Assembly: GCF_039414295.1 (NCBI RefSeq)
Contig: NZ_JBCITM010000010.1
Coordinates: 66,670-130,669 of the forward strand
DNA: 64,000 nt
Source: Anoxynatronum sibiricum
GTDB taxonomy: Bacteria; Bacillota; Clostridia; Peptostreptococcales; Tindalliaceae
Reading direction: 5' to 3'
Shown: piece by piece, positions 27,228-35,404 of the stretch
Layout: each line of letters begins with the position of its first letter
Numbering within the stretch: position 1 is the stretch's first letter
Notes under the pieces: generated by a model
Told to the model about the DNA's origin: nothing
Seen by the model: the letters and a program-made list of their open reading frames with translations, nothing else
Database searches by the model: none
Position numbers and translations under genes: made by a program

Positions 27228-28579
27228 TACGCTTCACTCCTGTTCTGTATTTTTTCCTGATAAGCCAGTGCCATTTTCTTCAATTCTTCCGGCAGTTCCG
27301 AATATGGGTTGTCTGCCGGTATACCGTGGGCGTTCAACAGGCTTAAGAGCCGTTTCAGGTAGTGGGTGTGGGCTTCGATGATTCCACTGTATCCAGATAC
27401 TTTCATCGCCTGCTGTTCCAGTAATACTTCACCCAGATCTATTAATGGCTTCAGTCCTCCCCTTTCGGGCATGATTCTCTTCAACTCTGCATAAGCCATT
27501 GCCTGTTGTTCTGGAAGAGTACCTCTTTGACAAACCAGTTTCAATGCTGCCACTGCCTCGTCTTCTGCCTGATCTTCCAATGCCAGCATGGCACTGGTCA
27601 ACAGCACTTCGCCCAGTGTCTCAGACAGCTGCTGTGGCAATTGTTGTTCCATCCACAACTCCACCGGTTCCCCAGGTTTTTCAGACACTTCCGGCACTAC
27701 AGGTTCCACCGGCTCTTCTGGTTCTTCCATTACTTCATTTTCTTCAGGTGCTTCTTTTGGTTCTTCTGGTTCTTCTGGTTCTTCTGGTTCTTCCATTACT
27801 TCAATTTCTTCAGGTGCTTCAATGACATCCGTCATTTCCGCCATCTTTTCCGGTTCCATGAGTTCTTCAGCTTCCATGAGTTCTTCAGCTTCAAATTCAA
27901 TGGCTTCTGTCTGAGTTTCGTCACCTTCTCCAAACCTCTCTGGTGGTGATGGTGCTGATGGAGCCACTTCTTCAGCAACTGCTATTGGAACTATTGCGGA
28001 AAGCATTTCAGATTCACGCAACTGTGCTGCCAAGTCGTCCGAAACCGTTTCTTCTGCCACCTGAAACAATTCATTTTCAGCATCCTGTGTTTCATCAGTT
28101 TCAGATACTGTCACTTTTTCCAATGGTAACGGTACTGTCATTTCTTCCAGTGATGCCGGCGCAGCTGATGCATCTTCTTGAAGCACACGCTCATCCGGTA
28201 ACTGGACAGGTTCGGTCTCTTCATCTACCGCTGGTTCGTCTTTCAGAGCAGCCGGTGCCTTGGTCAATGTCTCTTCAGATTCTGACATGACACCCTGAAC
28301 GTTTTTTGTTTCAGTTCCCTGCTCTGCCCGCCCTGGCAGCAGACTGGCAACAGGAAGAAACAGCCCGATCACCGCCGCCATTGCCAGAATGGTTCCCAGA
28401 GAGGCCGCAGGTGACATGGTTTCCAGGAGCAGGGGCAACGCTGCGGCCAGTGCCAACGACACCAGCAACATCTTATGAACTGCTTTTCGCTGGTAAACCG
28501 GCGCTCTGCGGACAATCCACTGAAGCAGCGCCCAAATCAATGCGGCGGCTGCGATTACTGCCATATAATAGGGAAGCAC
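27227..28579 (-). CDS. acidic repeat-rich membrane protein, unknown function
   Basis: About 450 residues. Three N-terminal membrane segments (about 5-20, 38-58, 66-90) lead to a roughly 230-residue Glu/Pro-rich cytosolic or outer stretch with EEP tripeptide repeats. A helical C-terminal domain of about 130 residues follows (LKLVCQRGTLPEQQAMAYAE). I do not recognise the family. The C-terminal part looks like helical-repeat scaffold sequence. I prefer the GTG at 28579 because GAGGTGAAAGA precedes it; a TTG at 28627 lacks a ribosome site. It is transcribed with the PRC-barrel gene. Confidence 0.7.
   Translation of the reverse strand: MLPYYMAVIAAAALIWALLQWIVRRAPVYQRKAVHKMLLVSLALAAALPLLLETMSPAASLGTILAMAAVIGLFLPVASLLPGRAEQGTETKNVQGVMSESEETLTKAPAALKDEPAVDEETEPVQLPDERVLQEDASAAPASLEEMTVPLPLEKVTVSETDETQDAENELFQVAEETVSDDLAAQLRESEMLSAIVPIAVAEEVAPSAPSPPERFGEGDETQTEAIEFEAEELMEAEELMEPEKMAEMTDVIEAPEEIEVMEEPEEPEEPEEPKEAPEENEVMEEPEEPVEPVVPEVSEKPGEPVELWMEQQLPQQLSETLGEVLLTSAMLALEDQAEDEAVAALKLVCQRGTLPEQQAMAYAELKRIMPERGGLKPLIDLGEVLLEQQAMKVSGYSGIIEAHTHYLKRLLSLLNAHGIPADNPYSELPEELKKMALAYQEKIQNRSEA
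27759..27794. repeat. 9-bp tandem repeat, four units, inside a coding region
   Basis: GGTTCTTCT is repeated three times exactly plus a fourth unit with one change. On the coding (minus) strand it gives EEP units. A second, 18-bp duplication lies at 27855-27890. In-frame units mean that copy-number change would keep the frame. Confidence 0.9.
27855..27890. repeat. 18-bp direct tandem duplication
   Basis: The sequence starting TCCATGAGTTC (27855-27872) is repeated exactly at 27873-27890. It adds six residues to the acidic region of the membrane protein. Confidence 0.9.
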
Positions 28580-28702
28580 TCTTTCACCTCTTCCTGATAT
28601 TGTGATATCCTTCAACGTATTCGACAAAGGAATCCGAAATCCTCTATTTTCGACGAAAAAAATCTAAAGACCCATCATGATTGAAAAGTTCCTCTTCCTA
28701 GC

Positions 28703-28731
28703 ATTTTACCCTCAAACCGCTGAGAAAACAA
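28703..28731 (-). promoter_or_regulatory. promoter of the acidic protein/PRC-barrel operon
   Basis: -35 TTGTTT (28726-28731), 17-base spacer, -10 TAAAAT (28703-28708) on the minus strand. Confidence 0.45.
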
Positions 28732-28834
28732 ATAAAAAAACAAGAAAAACCGTCAAATCATGAACTTTTTTTTCATAATCGTCCTTCGCTGGTGAAATTC
28801 ACCTTTTTATGGCCATCATCTACCCTTATGTTAT

Positions 28835-28863
28835 TTGACTATCTTTGACTTTCGTTTTAGAAT
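28835..28863 (+). promoter_or_regulatory. promoter of hsp20
   Basis: -35 TTGACT (28835-28840), 17-base spacer, -10 TAGAAT (28858-28863), 62 bases before the hsp20 ATG. The palindrome 32 bases upstream is a possible operator. Confidence 0.7.
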
Positions 28864-28924
28864 AGAACCATAGCAACACCCCATCCATTTCACCGATGTT
28901 CATATTAAAGAGGAGGTATGAAGC

Positions 28925-29347
28925 ATGTTTAACAGTCTTGTTCCATTTCAAAACCGAAGAACCCGAGAACTTGACACACTGTTTGATCGTTTTCTGCAGG
29001 ATAGTTGGATGACCCCTTCAGTTGGCACCGGTATCAAGGTGGATATCCAGGAGAAGGATGACCAGTATCTGCTGGAAGCAGAGATTCCCGGTGTCGAAAA
29101 AGAGCAGATCAGAGTGGATTATGACAATAACTACCTGACCATTGCGGTGGAACAGCAAGAAGAGATTAACGAAGAGAAGGGGAACTATATCTGCAGGGAG
29201 CGCAGAATGGGACGCACCAGCCGCACTTTCCATGTGAAAGACATTGATCCCGATACCATCAATGCTTCCTATGAAAACGGCATTCTGAAAGTGACTCTGC
29301 CCAGAACCCATGAAGCCAAACGCCGCACAAGCATTGAAATTCGATGA
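28925..29347 (+). CDS. small heat shock protein, Hsp20/alpha-crystallin family
   Basis: 140 residues. A short N-terminal arm (FQNRRTRELDTLFDRF) is followed by the alpha-crystallin domain (about 38-130): DIQEKDDQYLLEAEIPGVEK, then YENGILKVTLPR carrying the conserved G-x-L. It holds unfolding proteins in a refoldable state as ATP-free oligomers. The usual C-terminal I-x-I motif is present as SIEI. AGAGGAGGT precedes the ATG. It is single, with its own promoter and terminator. Confidence 0.95.
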   Translation: MFNSLVPFQNRRTRELDTLFDRFLQDSWMTPSVGTGIKVDIQEKDDQYLLEAEIPGVEKEQIRVDYDNNYLTIAVEQQEEINEEKGNYICRERRMGRTSRTFHVKDIDPDTINASYENGILKVTLPRTHEAKRRTSIEIR

Positions 29348-29442
29348 TCACAGGCTGCTGCAAGTTCCTTTTAGACACGGAAAACACTCCATGAGTTTGT
29401 CGAAGGTGTCATGTTTCATGCAACTGCTTCACATGTTTTTAC

Positions 29443-29488
29443 AAAAAAAGGCATGATTTCTAAACTTGATAGAAATCATGCCTTTTTT
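29443..29488. terminator. bidirectional terminator between hsp20 and floT
   Basis: AAAAAAGGCATGATTTCTA pairs with TAGAAATCATGCCTTTTTT, a near-perfect 19-bp stem with a 7-base loop. It has a T run on both strands and serves both convergent genes. Confidence 0.92.
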
Positions 29489-29530
29489 GGTTCTTATGGT
29501 TACGCTTACTCTTTAATCGCTATATAACTG

Positions 29531-30964
29531 CTATTCTAGGTTGTTTTCTACAGGATTATCTGTGTTGGCTTCCTTTATGTTCACAGGAAATTCTTTGGTT
29601 TCTTTTGTTTGCAAAAGATAATTTGGCAAATCCAGCCCAGCACTGTTAAAGATGTCCTGCAGCGGCGGAAGTGATTGCATCATTCCTGATAAAAAGTTGG
29701 CTGTAGCTGGCTTTCCGCCATCTTTTCCACCACCCATATTATCCCATACAGTGACTTTATCAATGTTGATGCCTTTAATTGCTTCTACCTGTATTTTTAC
29801 CAGCTCCGGAAGTCGATCAGCGATCATCATCATCACCGCTTTCTCTGGTATCCCTCCGGCAGATTCAATAAGCTTTTGGAAACCTTCTGCTTGTTTTTCA
29901 AGCACTTCCTTCGTACCTCTGGCCTGTGCTTCCATCTTAGAAAATATGGCGTCAGCCTCACCTCTGGCTATTCTTCTGAACTCTTCAGCCTGGGCCTCTG
30001 CTTCAATTTCCAGCTTTTGCTTTTCGATTTGTGCATGAACAAGTACATCTGCTTCCATGGTGGCTTTTTCTCTTCTGGCCCTGGATTTTTCTGCTTCTTC
30101 CTCTGCTAAATAAGCTTCCTCCAGTGCCTTTGCTGCCTGAACCTTTTCTGAAGCACTGGCTCTTCTCTCTGCCTCAGCAGTCCGCTCTCTTTTTTCTGCA
30201 TCAGAGTTTGCAACAGTGATTTTAGATTTATTTTCACCTTCAACCGCTGTGGCATCAGCCTCCGCCACCTTAACTCTCTGGTCGCGTCTGGCCTGTGCTT
30301 CACCAATGGATCCATCTCTATCTTTTTCAGCAACACTCTTTTTCGCATCATTCACTGCCTTAGCAGCCGCTTCTTTTCCCAAGGCCTGTATGTATCCTGA
30401 TTCATCATTAATATCTGTTACGTTTACATTGATTAATCGCAGACCTATTTTTTTAAGCTCCGATTCTACATTGCTGGAAACAGCTTCAAGAAATTTATCC
30501 CTGTCCGTATTAATTTCCTCAATATCCATGGTTGCAATGACTAATCTTAGCTGACCAAAGATAATGTCCTTTGCCAACTCCTGTATTTCTGCAAGACCCA
30601 ATCCCAATAATCTCTCGGCGGCATTTTGCATGATGCCTGGTTCGGTGGAGATTCCCACTGTAAACCTTGAAGGTACATCAACCCTGATATTTTGCTTACT
30701 CAGGGCATTTTGAAGGTTGACTTCGATTGATAAAGGTGTCAAGTCTAAAAACTCAGAATGCTGAATCACCGGCCAGATAAAGGCGGCTCCTCCATGAATA
30801 CACTTAGAAGACCTGTTTTCATCTCCTTCTTTTCCCACTTTACCATATACGACTAAAATTTTATCCGATGGACATTTCTTATACCTTGCGAAAAGTGCTG
30901 CAATTGTTCCAAATATCACAATGACAATAACCGTAATTAGTATGACTCCATATGTTGAACCCAT
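29531..30964 (-). CDS. floT: flotillin-like membrane scaffold protein
   Basis: 477 residues. One N-terminal membrane segment (about 5-27) is followed by a SPFH/band-7 domain (about 30-215, with AAERLLGLGLAEIQELAKDI and SELKKIGLRLINVNVTDI) and a long Ala/Glu-rich coiled coil (about 220-380). The C-terminal region has DNMGGGKDGGKP. It matches FloT/YuaG, which organises membrane domains and oligomers. The start ATG overlaps the NfeD gene stop by one base (TAATG), so the pair is translationally coupled, as in B. subtilis yuaF-floT. AAGGAGG precedes it. Confidence 0.93.
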   Translation of the reverse strand: MGSTYGVILITVIVIVIFGTIAALFARYKKCPSDKILVVYGKVGKEGDENRSSKCIHGGAAFIWPVIQHSEFLDLTPLSIEVNLQNALSKQNIRVDVPSRFTVGISTEPGIMQNAAERLLGLGLAEIQELAKDIIFGQLRLVIATMDIEEINTDRDKFLEAVSSNVESELKKIGLRLINVNVTDINDESGYIQALGKEAAAKAVNDAKKSVAEKDRDGSIGEAQARRDQRVKVAEADATAVEGENKSKITVANSDAEKRERTAEAERRASASEKVQAAKALEEAYLAEEEAEKSRARREKATMEADVLVHAQIEKQKLEIEAEAQAEEFRRIARGEADAIFSKMEAQARGTKEVLEKQAEGFQKLIESAGGIPEKAVMMMIADRLPELVKIQVEAIKGINIDKVTVWDNMGGGKDGGKPATANFLSGMMQSLPPLQDIFNSAGLDLPNYLLQTKETKEFPVNIKEANTDNPVENNLE

Positions 30965-31563
30965 TAAGCATCCTCCTTGTTCATTATTTCAACCAATAAA
31001 ATACTATTGCTGATTACATCTTTTACAACAATTATATTTCCTGTTGTAATCACATCATCTTCGTCTGTCATGGCATCCAACTCCCTAATGGAACCTTGGA
31101 GCTTGATACTTACTTTTCCCATACCTTTTCTTTTGGCGGGAATCCGCAGATACACTTCTCCGGTAACGCCTTTGGCCCGTTGAATATCCATCGTCCCACT
31201 GTCGGCAAGCTTTGTAATAAAATAAAAAAGTGCCGATACAATAAGCAGTACAATGATACCAAGTATGGTGGATAATAAAATAGTCGCGAACTGTCCTAAT
31301 CCAGCATTGGAAAATGTGATTCCAGCCCATCCAAATACCGCGAAGAAGGTAATGAAATTTCTCACCGTAAATAATTGAAATCCCGGTTCAAAATCTCCAT
31401 CTTCCCCCAGATCCAGCCCATCTTCTCCGCCGTCAAAACCTCCTTCACCGCCAATCCCTACAAAAGTCGCCACCAGCTGTATTGCTAACAGTACGGTGAA
31501 GGGTATGGCTAAATACCAATAAATTCTATCAAATGCTAACACTTCTGTGAGCCAATCTATCAA
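30964..31563 (-). CDS. NfeD-like membrane protein (YuaF type)
   Basis: 199 residues. A membrane segment (about 12-35), an acidic Gly/Asp-rich loop (about 37-55) and two further segments (about 65-110) are followed by a C-terminal OB-fold beta-barrel (about 125-195, with GEVYLRIPAKRKGMGKV). NfeD-like proteins partner flotillins; here the two genes overlap. Start is a TTG at 31563 with GGGGGGAG eight bases before it. The family is often under an extracytoplasmic-function sigma factor, but no clear such promoter is visible. Confidence 0.88.
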   Translation of the reverse strand: MIDWLTEVLAFDRIYWYLAIPFTVLLAIQLVATFVGIGGEGGFDGGEDGLDLGEDGDFEPGFQLFTVRNFITFFAVFGWAGITFSNAGLGQFATILLSTILGIIVLLIVSALFYFITKLADSGTMDIQRAKGVTGEVYLRIPAKRKGMGKVSIKLQGSIRELDAMTDEDDVITTGNIIVVKDVISNSILLVEIMNKEDA

Positions 31564-31914
31564 ACCAACTCCCCCCTTTTTAGCCCCAAATTAAAATTCA
31601 TCCTATATACAAGACAGTTAGGATGATAAAATGTTTCAACTTACAGCTATATTTTTTGCAGTTCCATTGCTTATTGCCCTCGTTTTATGTGAAACATTCC
31701 ACATCTGTTATCCAGTGTATCACAGAAATCGACTAACAAATGTTTCTGCCAGTTGAATTAAGCCAGCCAGCCCATGTTTTTGAGCCGCTTTTTCTAAATC
31801 ACAAAAGCACTCAGTTTGGCCTTGAATCTTTTTTTCTTGGCCACCGAATGCTTCTGTTTTATTTCATTAGGTTATTGGTTAATTGAACGACCATTGTCTG
31901 TTTATTGAGAGGGA
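31564..31914. other. intergenic region with possible gene remnant
   Basis: The left half holds the upstream region of the NfeD gene; no convincing promoter is seen. The right half holds a rubrerythrin-like fragment (31720-31863). No other structure. Confidence 0.5.
31720..31863 (-). pseudogene. possible rubrerythrin N-terminal fragment
   Basis: A 47-codon open stretch reads TEAFGGQEKKIQGQTECFCD, then LEKAAQKHGLAGLIQLAET, with stop codons just upstream and at 31720. 'EAF.GE......F...EKA...G' is the helix-A pattern of rubrerythrins. The conserved Glu ligand region is changed to Gln, there is no start codon, and the rest of the gene is absent. I read it as a decayed remnant; the match is short. 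Confidence 0.3.
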
Positions 31915-32520
31915 TCAGGCAGACAGACTCCGAAGCCCGCTGCCCATTGATTTTTCAAGCAAACGCACCGCCTGTTCCACCTGGTGCCAGTTACTGACCC
32001 GCTTCACATTGCCGGGAAGGGGGAGGTTTCGGTTATAGTGACAGTCAATCAGCAGCACATCAATACCGCTTTCTGCAATGGCAACCGCATTTTCATACCG
32101 GTCTTCCACAAAAAGGTGGCAGCCCAGTCTTTGAGCAGTGGCTACTTTATCGTGACTGCCCAGCAGGTGCAATCCATCTTGGGGGATTTCATAGCGATCC
32201 AGCCACTCCTGGGTCACCTGGCGCATGTCCGGGTGCCGTGCCGTCACATAATGGAGCTGATGATCCTGTGACAAGCGCAGGAGAACTGCCGGCGCTTCCC
32301 GGCGCACATGGCTGGCCCCATGAAGGGCTTCTCCATAACGGTCATAGAAATCAATGTATGCTTCCTCGGCGATCCCCAAAACCGTGTGAATGTCGTAGCA
32401 GGTCACATCTTCAGGTTTCAGATTGCGTTCAAAATGTGCGTTGGCCCATGGGAGCCAATAGTATGGTTCAGTGAGCGTGGCATCAATGTCAATTCCCAGT
32501 GTCATAGATTTGAAAAACAT
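31915..32520 (-). CDS. HAD-family 5'-nucleotidase (NT5C type)
   Basis: 201 residues. Motif 1 is LGIDIDATLTEPYYWLP (here D-x-D-x-T with Ala in place of Gly), motif 2 is HYVTARH (Thr), motif 3 is a Lys near HDKVATAQRL, and motif 4 is LFVEDRYENAVAIAES. This is the pattern of the deoxy-5'-nucleotidase (NT5C/YqfW) branch, which removes phosphate from nucleotides. Normal length. CAGGAGGGG precedes the ATG. Confidence 0.85.
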   Translation of the reverse strand: MFFKSMTLGIDIDATLTEPYYWLPWANAHFERNLKPEDVTCYDIHTVLGIAEEAYIDFYDRYGEALHGASHVRREAPAVLLRLSQDHQLHYVTARHPDMRQVTQEWLDRYEIPQDGLHLLGSHDKVATAQRLGCHLFVEDRYENAVAIAESGIDVLLIDCHYNRNLPLPGNVKRVSNWHQVEQAVRLLEKSMGSGLRSLSA

Positions 32521-32625
32521 GGATTCCCCTCCTGTAAAACGTCTTCGCTGTCAGTATACCAACTCAGCGTCAATCTTCCGTGAAGAATGGGTTAACATTT
32601 GGTTAATCTTCATTTTGCAGTTCAT

Positions 32626-33498
32626 TCACAGCCCGGAAGCCTTCTTTTCCAGCTTGTCCCGCAGCCGCCAGGCATTGATTTCGCCTCCCAGCAAAATCAC
32701 AATACTGCTGAGATAAAGCCAGGTGAGGAGGACGATGATCCCGCCGATACTGCCATAGGTAACGCTGTAATTCCCAAAGGTGTTCACGTAGTGGGCAAAT
32801 CCGTATGACAGCACCAGCCATCCAATGGTGGTGAACACCGCCCCCGGAAGGGATTCCCTCAATTTGATTCGTTGCTGAGGACTAAAGGTGTAAAAGAGGG
32901 TAAATACCAGGATCATCACCGCCAGAGATGCCGCGATCCGGGCCCATTGCCAGGTTTTTCGAAACAGCTGGGAAATTCCAAGTAATTCAAAAAGGTAGGT
33001 GCCGATGAGCTGGCCAAAGACCAGCATTAGCAGCAACAGGAGAATGGTGAACGCCAGCACCAATGTAAATATCAGCGCCATGCCCCGCACTTTCCAAAAC
33101 GGACGCTTTTCCTGGTTCCTGAAGGCTTTGTTTATGCCCCGCAGCAGGGCTGCCACCCCGTTGGATGCCAGAAAGACGGTGGTAATCATGCCGGTGGACA
33201 TGAGGGTTCCCCGGGGCATCTCCATCATCTGCCTCACATTGCGCATCACCAGATCAAAGGCTTCCTGGGGCAAAAAAGGCTGCAGCTGGTAAAGCACTTC
33301 TTCCTGAAGAAGCGGCGTGTAGCTGATCAGGGTGATTAAAAAAATCAAGAATGGAAAGAACGACAGCACCAGATAATAGGTGGACTGGGCCGCCAGGGCC
33401 GTCAGTTCATTCTCCTGAATCCGGCTGCCCAGCAGCCGGAGTGCTTTCACTTTTGGGTGTTTCAACAGGTTTATGTCTTGTAAACGAAACCCTTTCAT
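32626..33498 (-). CDS. YihY/BrkB family membrane protein
   Basis: 290 residues, six membrane segments. Features are the family opening ENELTALAAQSTYYLVLSFF with a helical lead, the middle motif NGVAALLRGINKAFRNQEKR, and near the end YGSIGGIIVLLTWLYLSS. These proteins are often mis-called ribonuclease BN; the function is unknown, possibly transport. The ATG at 33498 has GGAGGGA six bases upstream. It is divergent from the LysR gene. Confidence 0.9.
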   Translation of the reverse strand: MKGFRLQDINLLKHPKVKALRLLGSRIQENELTALAAQSTYYLVLSFFPFLIFLITLISYTPLLQEEVLYQLQPFLPQEAFDLVMRNVRQMMEMPRGTLMSTGMITTVFLASNGVAALLRGINKAFRNQEKRPFWKVRGMALIFTLVLAFTILLLLLMLVFGQLIGTYLFELLGISQLFRKTWQWARIAASLAVMILVFTLFYTFSPQQRIKLRESLPGAVFTTIGWLVLSYGFAHYVNTFGNYSVTYGSIGGIIVLLTWLYLSSIVILLGGEINAWRLRDKLEKKASGL

Positions 33499-33524
33499 CT
33501 GTGTTCCCTCCAATGGGGATATGA

Positions 33525-33530
33525 TATAAT
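33525..33530 (+). promoter_or_regulatory. extended -10 promoter of the lysR gene
   Basis: TGATATAAT (TG, one base, TATAAT) upstream of the LysR start. There is no good -35, as usual for extended -10 promoters. Confidence 0.5.
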
Positions 33531-33584
33531 CGGTGTAGCCGGCGACCTATTCATCGGTCAAATCACTTTACAGGAGGCCAAGCA

Positions 33585-34493
33585 ATGGACTTTAAACAGC
33601 TGGAAACATTCTGTGCAATTGCCAAGTACAAAAGCTATTCCAAAGCGGCTGAGCATCTGTTTCTCACTCAGCCCACCCTCAGCAGTCACATCATTAATCT
33701 GGAGAAAGAACTGAAAACAACTCTGGTCAACCGCAGCAGCAAACAGATTTCCCTTACCCCTGCCGGGCAGATTCTATACCAGTACGCCGTGGATCTGCTG
33801 TCACTGAAAACCAATGCCCAGTTCAAGCTGGATGAGTATCGGGGTACCTTTGTGGGTCAGGTGGAAATTGCCGCCAGCACCATTCCCGAGCAGTATGTAC
33901 TGCCCGAACTACTCTGCCAGTTTCACCAGGAATACCCTGATGTCACCCTGAGCATGCACCACCTCCCGTCAGAAAAAATCATCGAAGGAGTTCTCTCAGA
34001 GGAGTATAATCTGGGTATTGTGGGCAGCCGCAGCACTCACAACCATTTAGCCTTTCACGAGCTGGTCACGGATGAGCTGGCCCTCATTACCCCCGCCAGC
34101 GAAAAATACCGCCGTTTTCGTGAAACCCTTACCTGGTCTGACCTTGTGTCACTGCCCTACATCTTCAGGGAGCAGGGTTCCGGTACCCGCAAACGCTTTG
34201 AAACGGCGTTGAAACGCAGTCATCATACGCTGAAAGATCTACGGGTGGTGGCTTACATAGAAAATACCGAAGTCATTAAAACCTGTATCCGCAAAGGAAT
34301 GGGTGTTTCCATTCTTTCCCGCCGCGCTGTTGAACAGGAGTTAAAAGAAGGCCTGTTTTACGCCTTCGATATCCCCGACTTAGAGCTGCATCGCCACTTC
34401 TACCTGGTGCACCACAAATACCGGTCACTTTCACCGCTTGAAGTACGCTTCCGTGATTTTCTCATCGAAGCACTCCGCCACCAGGCCACCTGA
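33585..34493 (+). CDS. LysR family regulator, selenium-metabolism-associated type
   Basis: 302 residues. A N-terminal winged helix (MDFKQLETFCAIAKYKSYSK, FLTQPTLSSHIINLEKEL) is followed by a two-lobe effector domain (about 90-295). Distinctive runs are ASTIPEQYVLPELL, FREQGSGTRKRFE and YIENTEVIKTCIRKGMGVSI. From memory these match the LysR subfamily named as selenium metabolism-associated in clostridial genomes. The presence of two selenocysteine genes in the same window agrees. It may control the ThiF-like gene or selenium genes elsewhere. CAGGAGG precedes the ATG. Confidence 0.9.
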   Translation: MDFKQLETFCAIAKYKSYSKAAEHLFLTQPTLSSHIINLEKELKTTLVNRSSKQISLTPAGQILYQYAVDLLSLKTNAQFKLDEYRGTFVGQVEIAASTIPEQYVLPELLCQFHQEYPDVTLSMHHLPSEKIIEGVLSEEYNLGIVGSRSTHNHLAFHELVTDELALITPASEKYRRFRETLTWSDLVSLPYIFREQGSGTRKRFETALKRSHHTLKDLRVVAYIENTEVIKTCIRKGMGVSILSRRAVEQELKEGLFYAFDIPDLELHRHFYLVHHKYRSLSPLEVRFRDFLIEALRHQAT

Positions 34494-34531
34494 TGCGGGG
34501 TTTTGCATAGCGGCCAGGAGGTCGCAGGTTG

Positions 34532-34579
34532 ACGCCACATGGATCGTGAAGCCCTTCACGAACCTGTGGCGTTATTTTG
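34532..34579. terminator. terminator shared by lysR and the ThiF-like gene
   Basis: ACGCCACA pairs with TGTGGCGT, with an inner CGTGAA/TTCACG stem, followed by TATTTTGTTG on the plus strand. The right arm contains the stop codon of the convergent gene. Confidence 0.85.
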
Positions 34580-35291
34580 TTGAACCCCCTGCATCTGGTG
34601 CCTCTCCCAGGTTCAGTACCGTGTATTCCTGCTCAAAAAGATCGATGTACAGCATCCGGTGCCTCAGCAGAGTGCCCCGGTTAATCAGCAGTTTCAATAC
34701 TTCGCTCACCTGCGCCGCCCCCACCAGCGCTGGAGTAAAGGAGGGGTTTCCCAGATCTCTTTCGATCCCCTGGTTATCTGCACCGGCATAAATCACATCC
34801 AGGGTTTTGTCTCCCGGCAAAATCGTAGTCACCTGCCCATACCAGCCTCCAATGGCCCCATGCACCAATGGCAGTGCCATAGTTTCTGCGACCTGCTGCA
34901 ACATCAGCCGGGTACCGATACGGTCCACCGCATCCACAATCACCTGGGCCCCCGCCAGCAGTTCCGGTGCATTTTCAGCTGTCAGCAGCTGTTGTTCTGC
35001 TTTGACTTCCACATCGGGGTTCACCAGCGCCATGCGTTCCACTGCTGCCTTCGCCTTTCCCTGGCCCATATTCTTTGTATGTGACAGCAGCTGACGGTTT
35101 AAATTGCTGGCTTCGAAAACATCTCCATCCACCGCAATGATCTTTCCAACTCCCAGCCGGCCCAGCATTTCGATGATGCCGCCCCCCAGGCCGCCGCAAC
35201 CCACCACTGCCACGCAGGTTTGGCGCAGTCGACCATTTTCTTCCGGTGACAACATCTTCATGTTCCGACTGTAACGCTCTTCTTCAGCCAT
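34572..35291 (-). CDS. ThiF/HesA-like E1 adenylating protein
   Basis: 239 residues. The nucleotide motif VVGCGGLGGGIIEMLGRLG (about 31-49), DGDVFEASNLNRQLL with the Arg finger, and DAVDRIGTR show the E1-like fold that adenylates ubiquitin-like or carboxyl substrates. The only cysteines are in the glycine motif, so the catalytic and zinc-ligand cysteines of MoeB and ThiF are missing. It may adenylate without forming a thioester, as in HesA- or TcdA-like branches. The ATG at 35291 has GGAGGG nine bases before it. It is convergent with the selenium-type LysR gene, which suggests a role there (inference). Confidence 0.85.
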   Translation of the reverse strand: MAEEERYSRNMKMLSPEENGRLRQTCVAVVGCGGLGGGIIEMLGRLGVGKIIAVDGDVFEASNLNRQLLSHTKNMGQGKAKAAVERMALVNPDVEVKAEQQLLTAENAPELLAGAQVIVDAVDRIGTRLMLQQVAETMALPLVHGAIGGWYGQVTTILPGDKTLDVIYAGADNQGIERDLGNPSFTPALVGAAQVSEVLKLLINRGTLLRHRMLYIDLFEQEYTVLNLGEAPDAGGSTK

Positions 35292-35404
35292 TTGGCAACA
35301 CCCTCCTCTCGGCATTTCATGAAACCAACAACCTTCACGGCCCTTATGGCAGACCTTACTTCGCAGCATATGCAAGTGTATCAGTCTGCCAGATGCTGAC
35401 CTGA

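Larger units (their letters stand above)
28628..28924. other. divergent intergenic region before hsp20
   Basis: A+T-rich. It holds the promoter of the acidic protein operon (28703-28731), a 13-bp palindrome GGTGAAATTCACC (28791-28803) and the hsp20 promoter (28835-28863). No CIRCE element (TTAGCACTC type) is present. Confidence 0.6.

Noticed and set aside
27759..27890. CRISPR-like or satellite array
   Set aside because: Units are 9 and 18 bp, contiguous and without spacers, and they lie inside a coding region.
31600..31660. Extracytoplasmic sigma factor promoter (TGAAAC) before the NfeD gene
   Set aside because: A TGAAAC occurs, but no CGTA-type -10 lies at the needed spacing.
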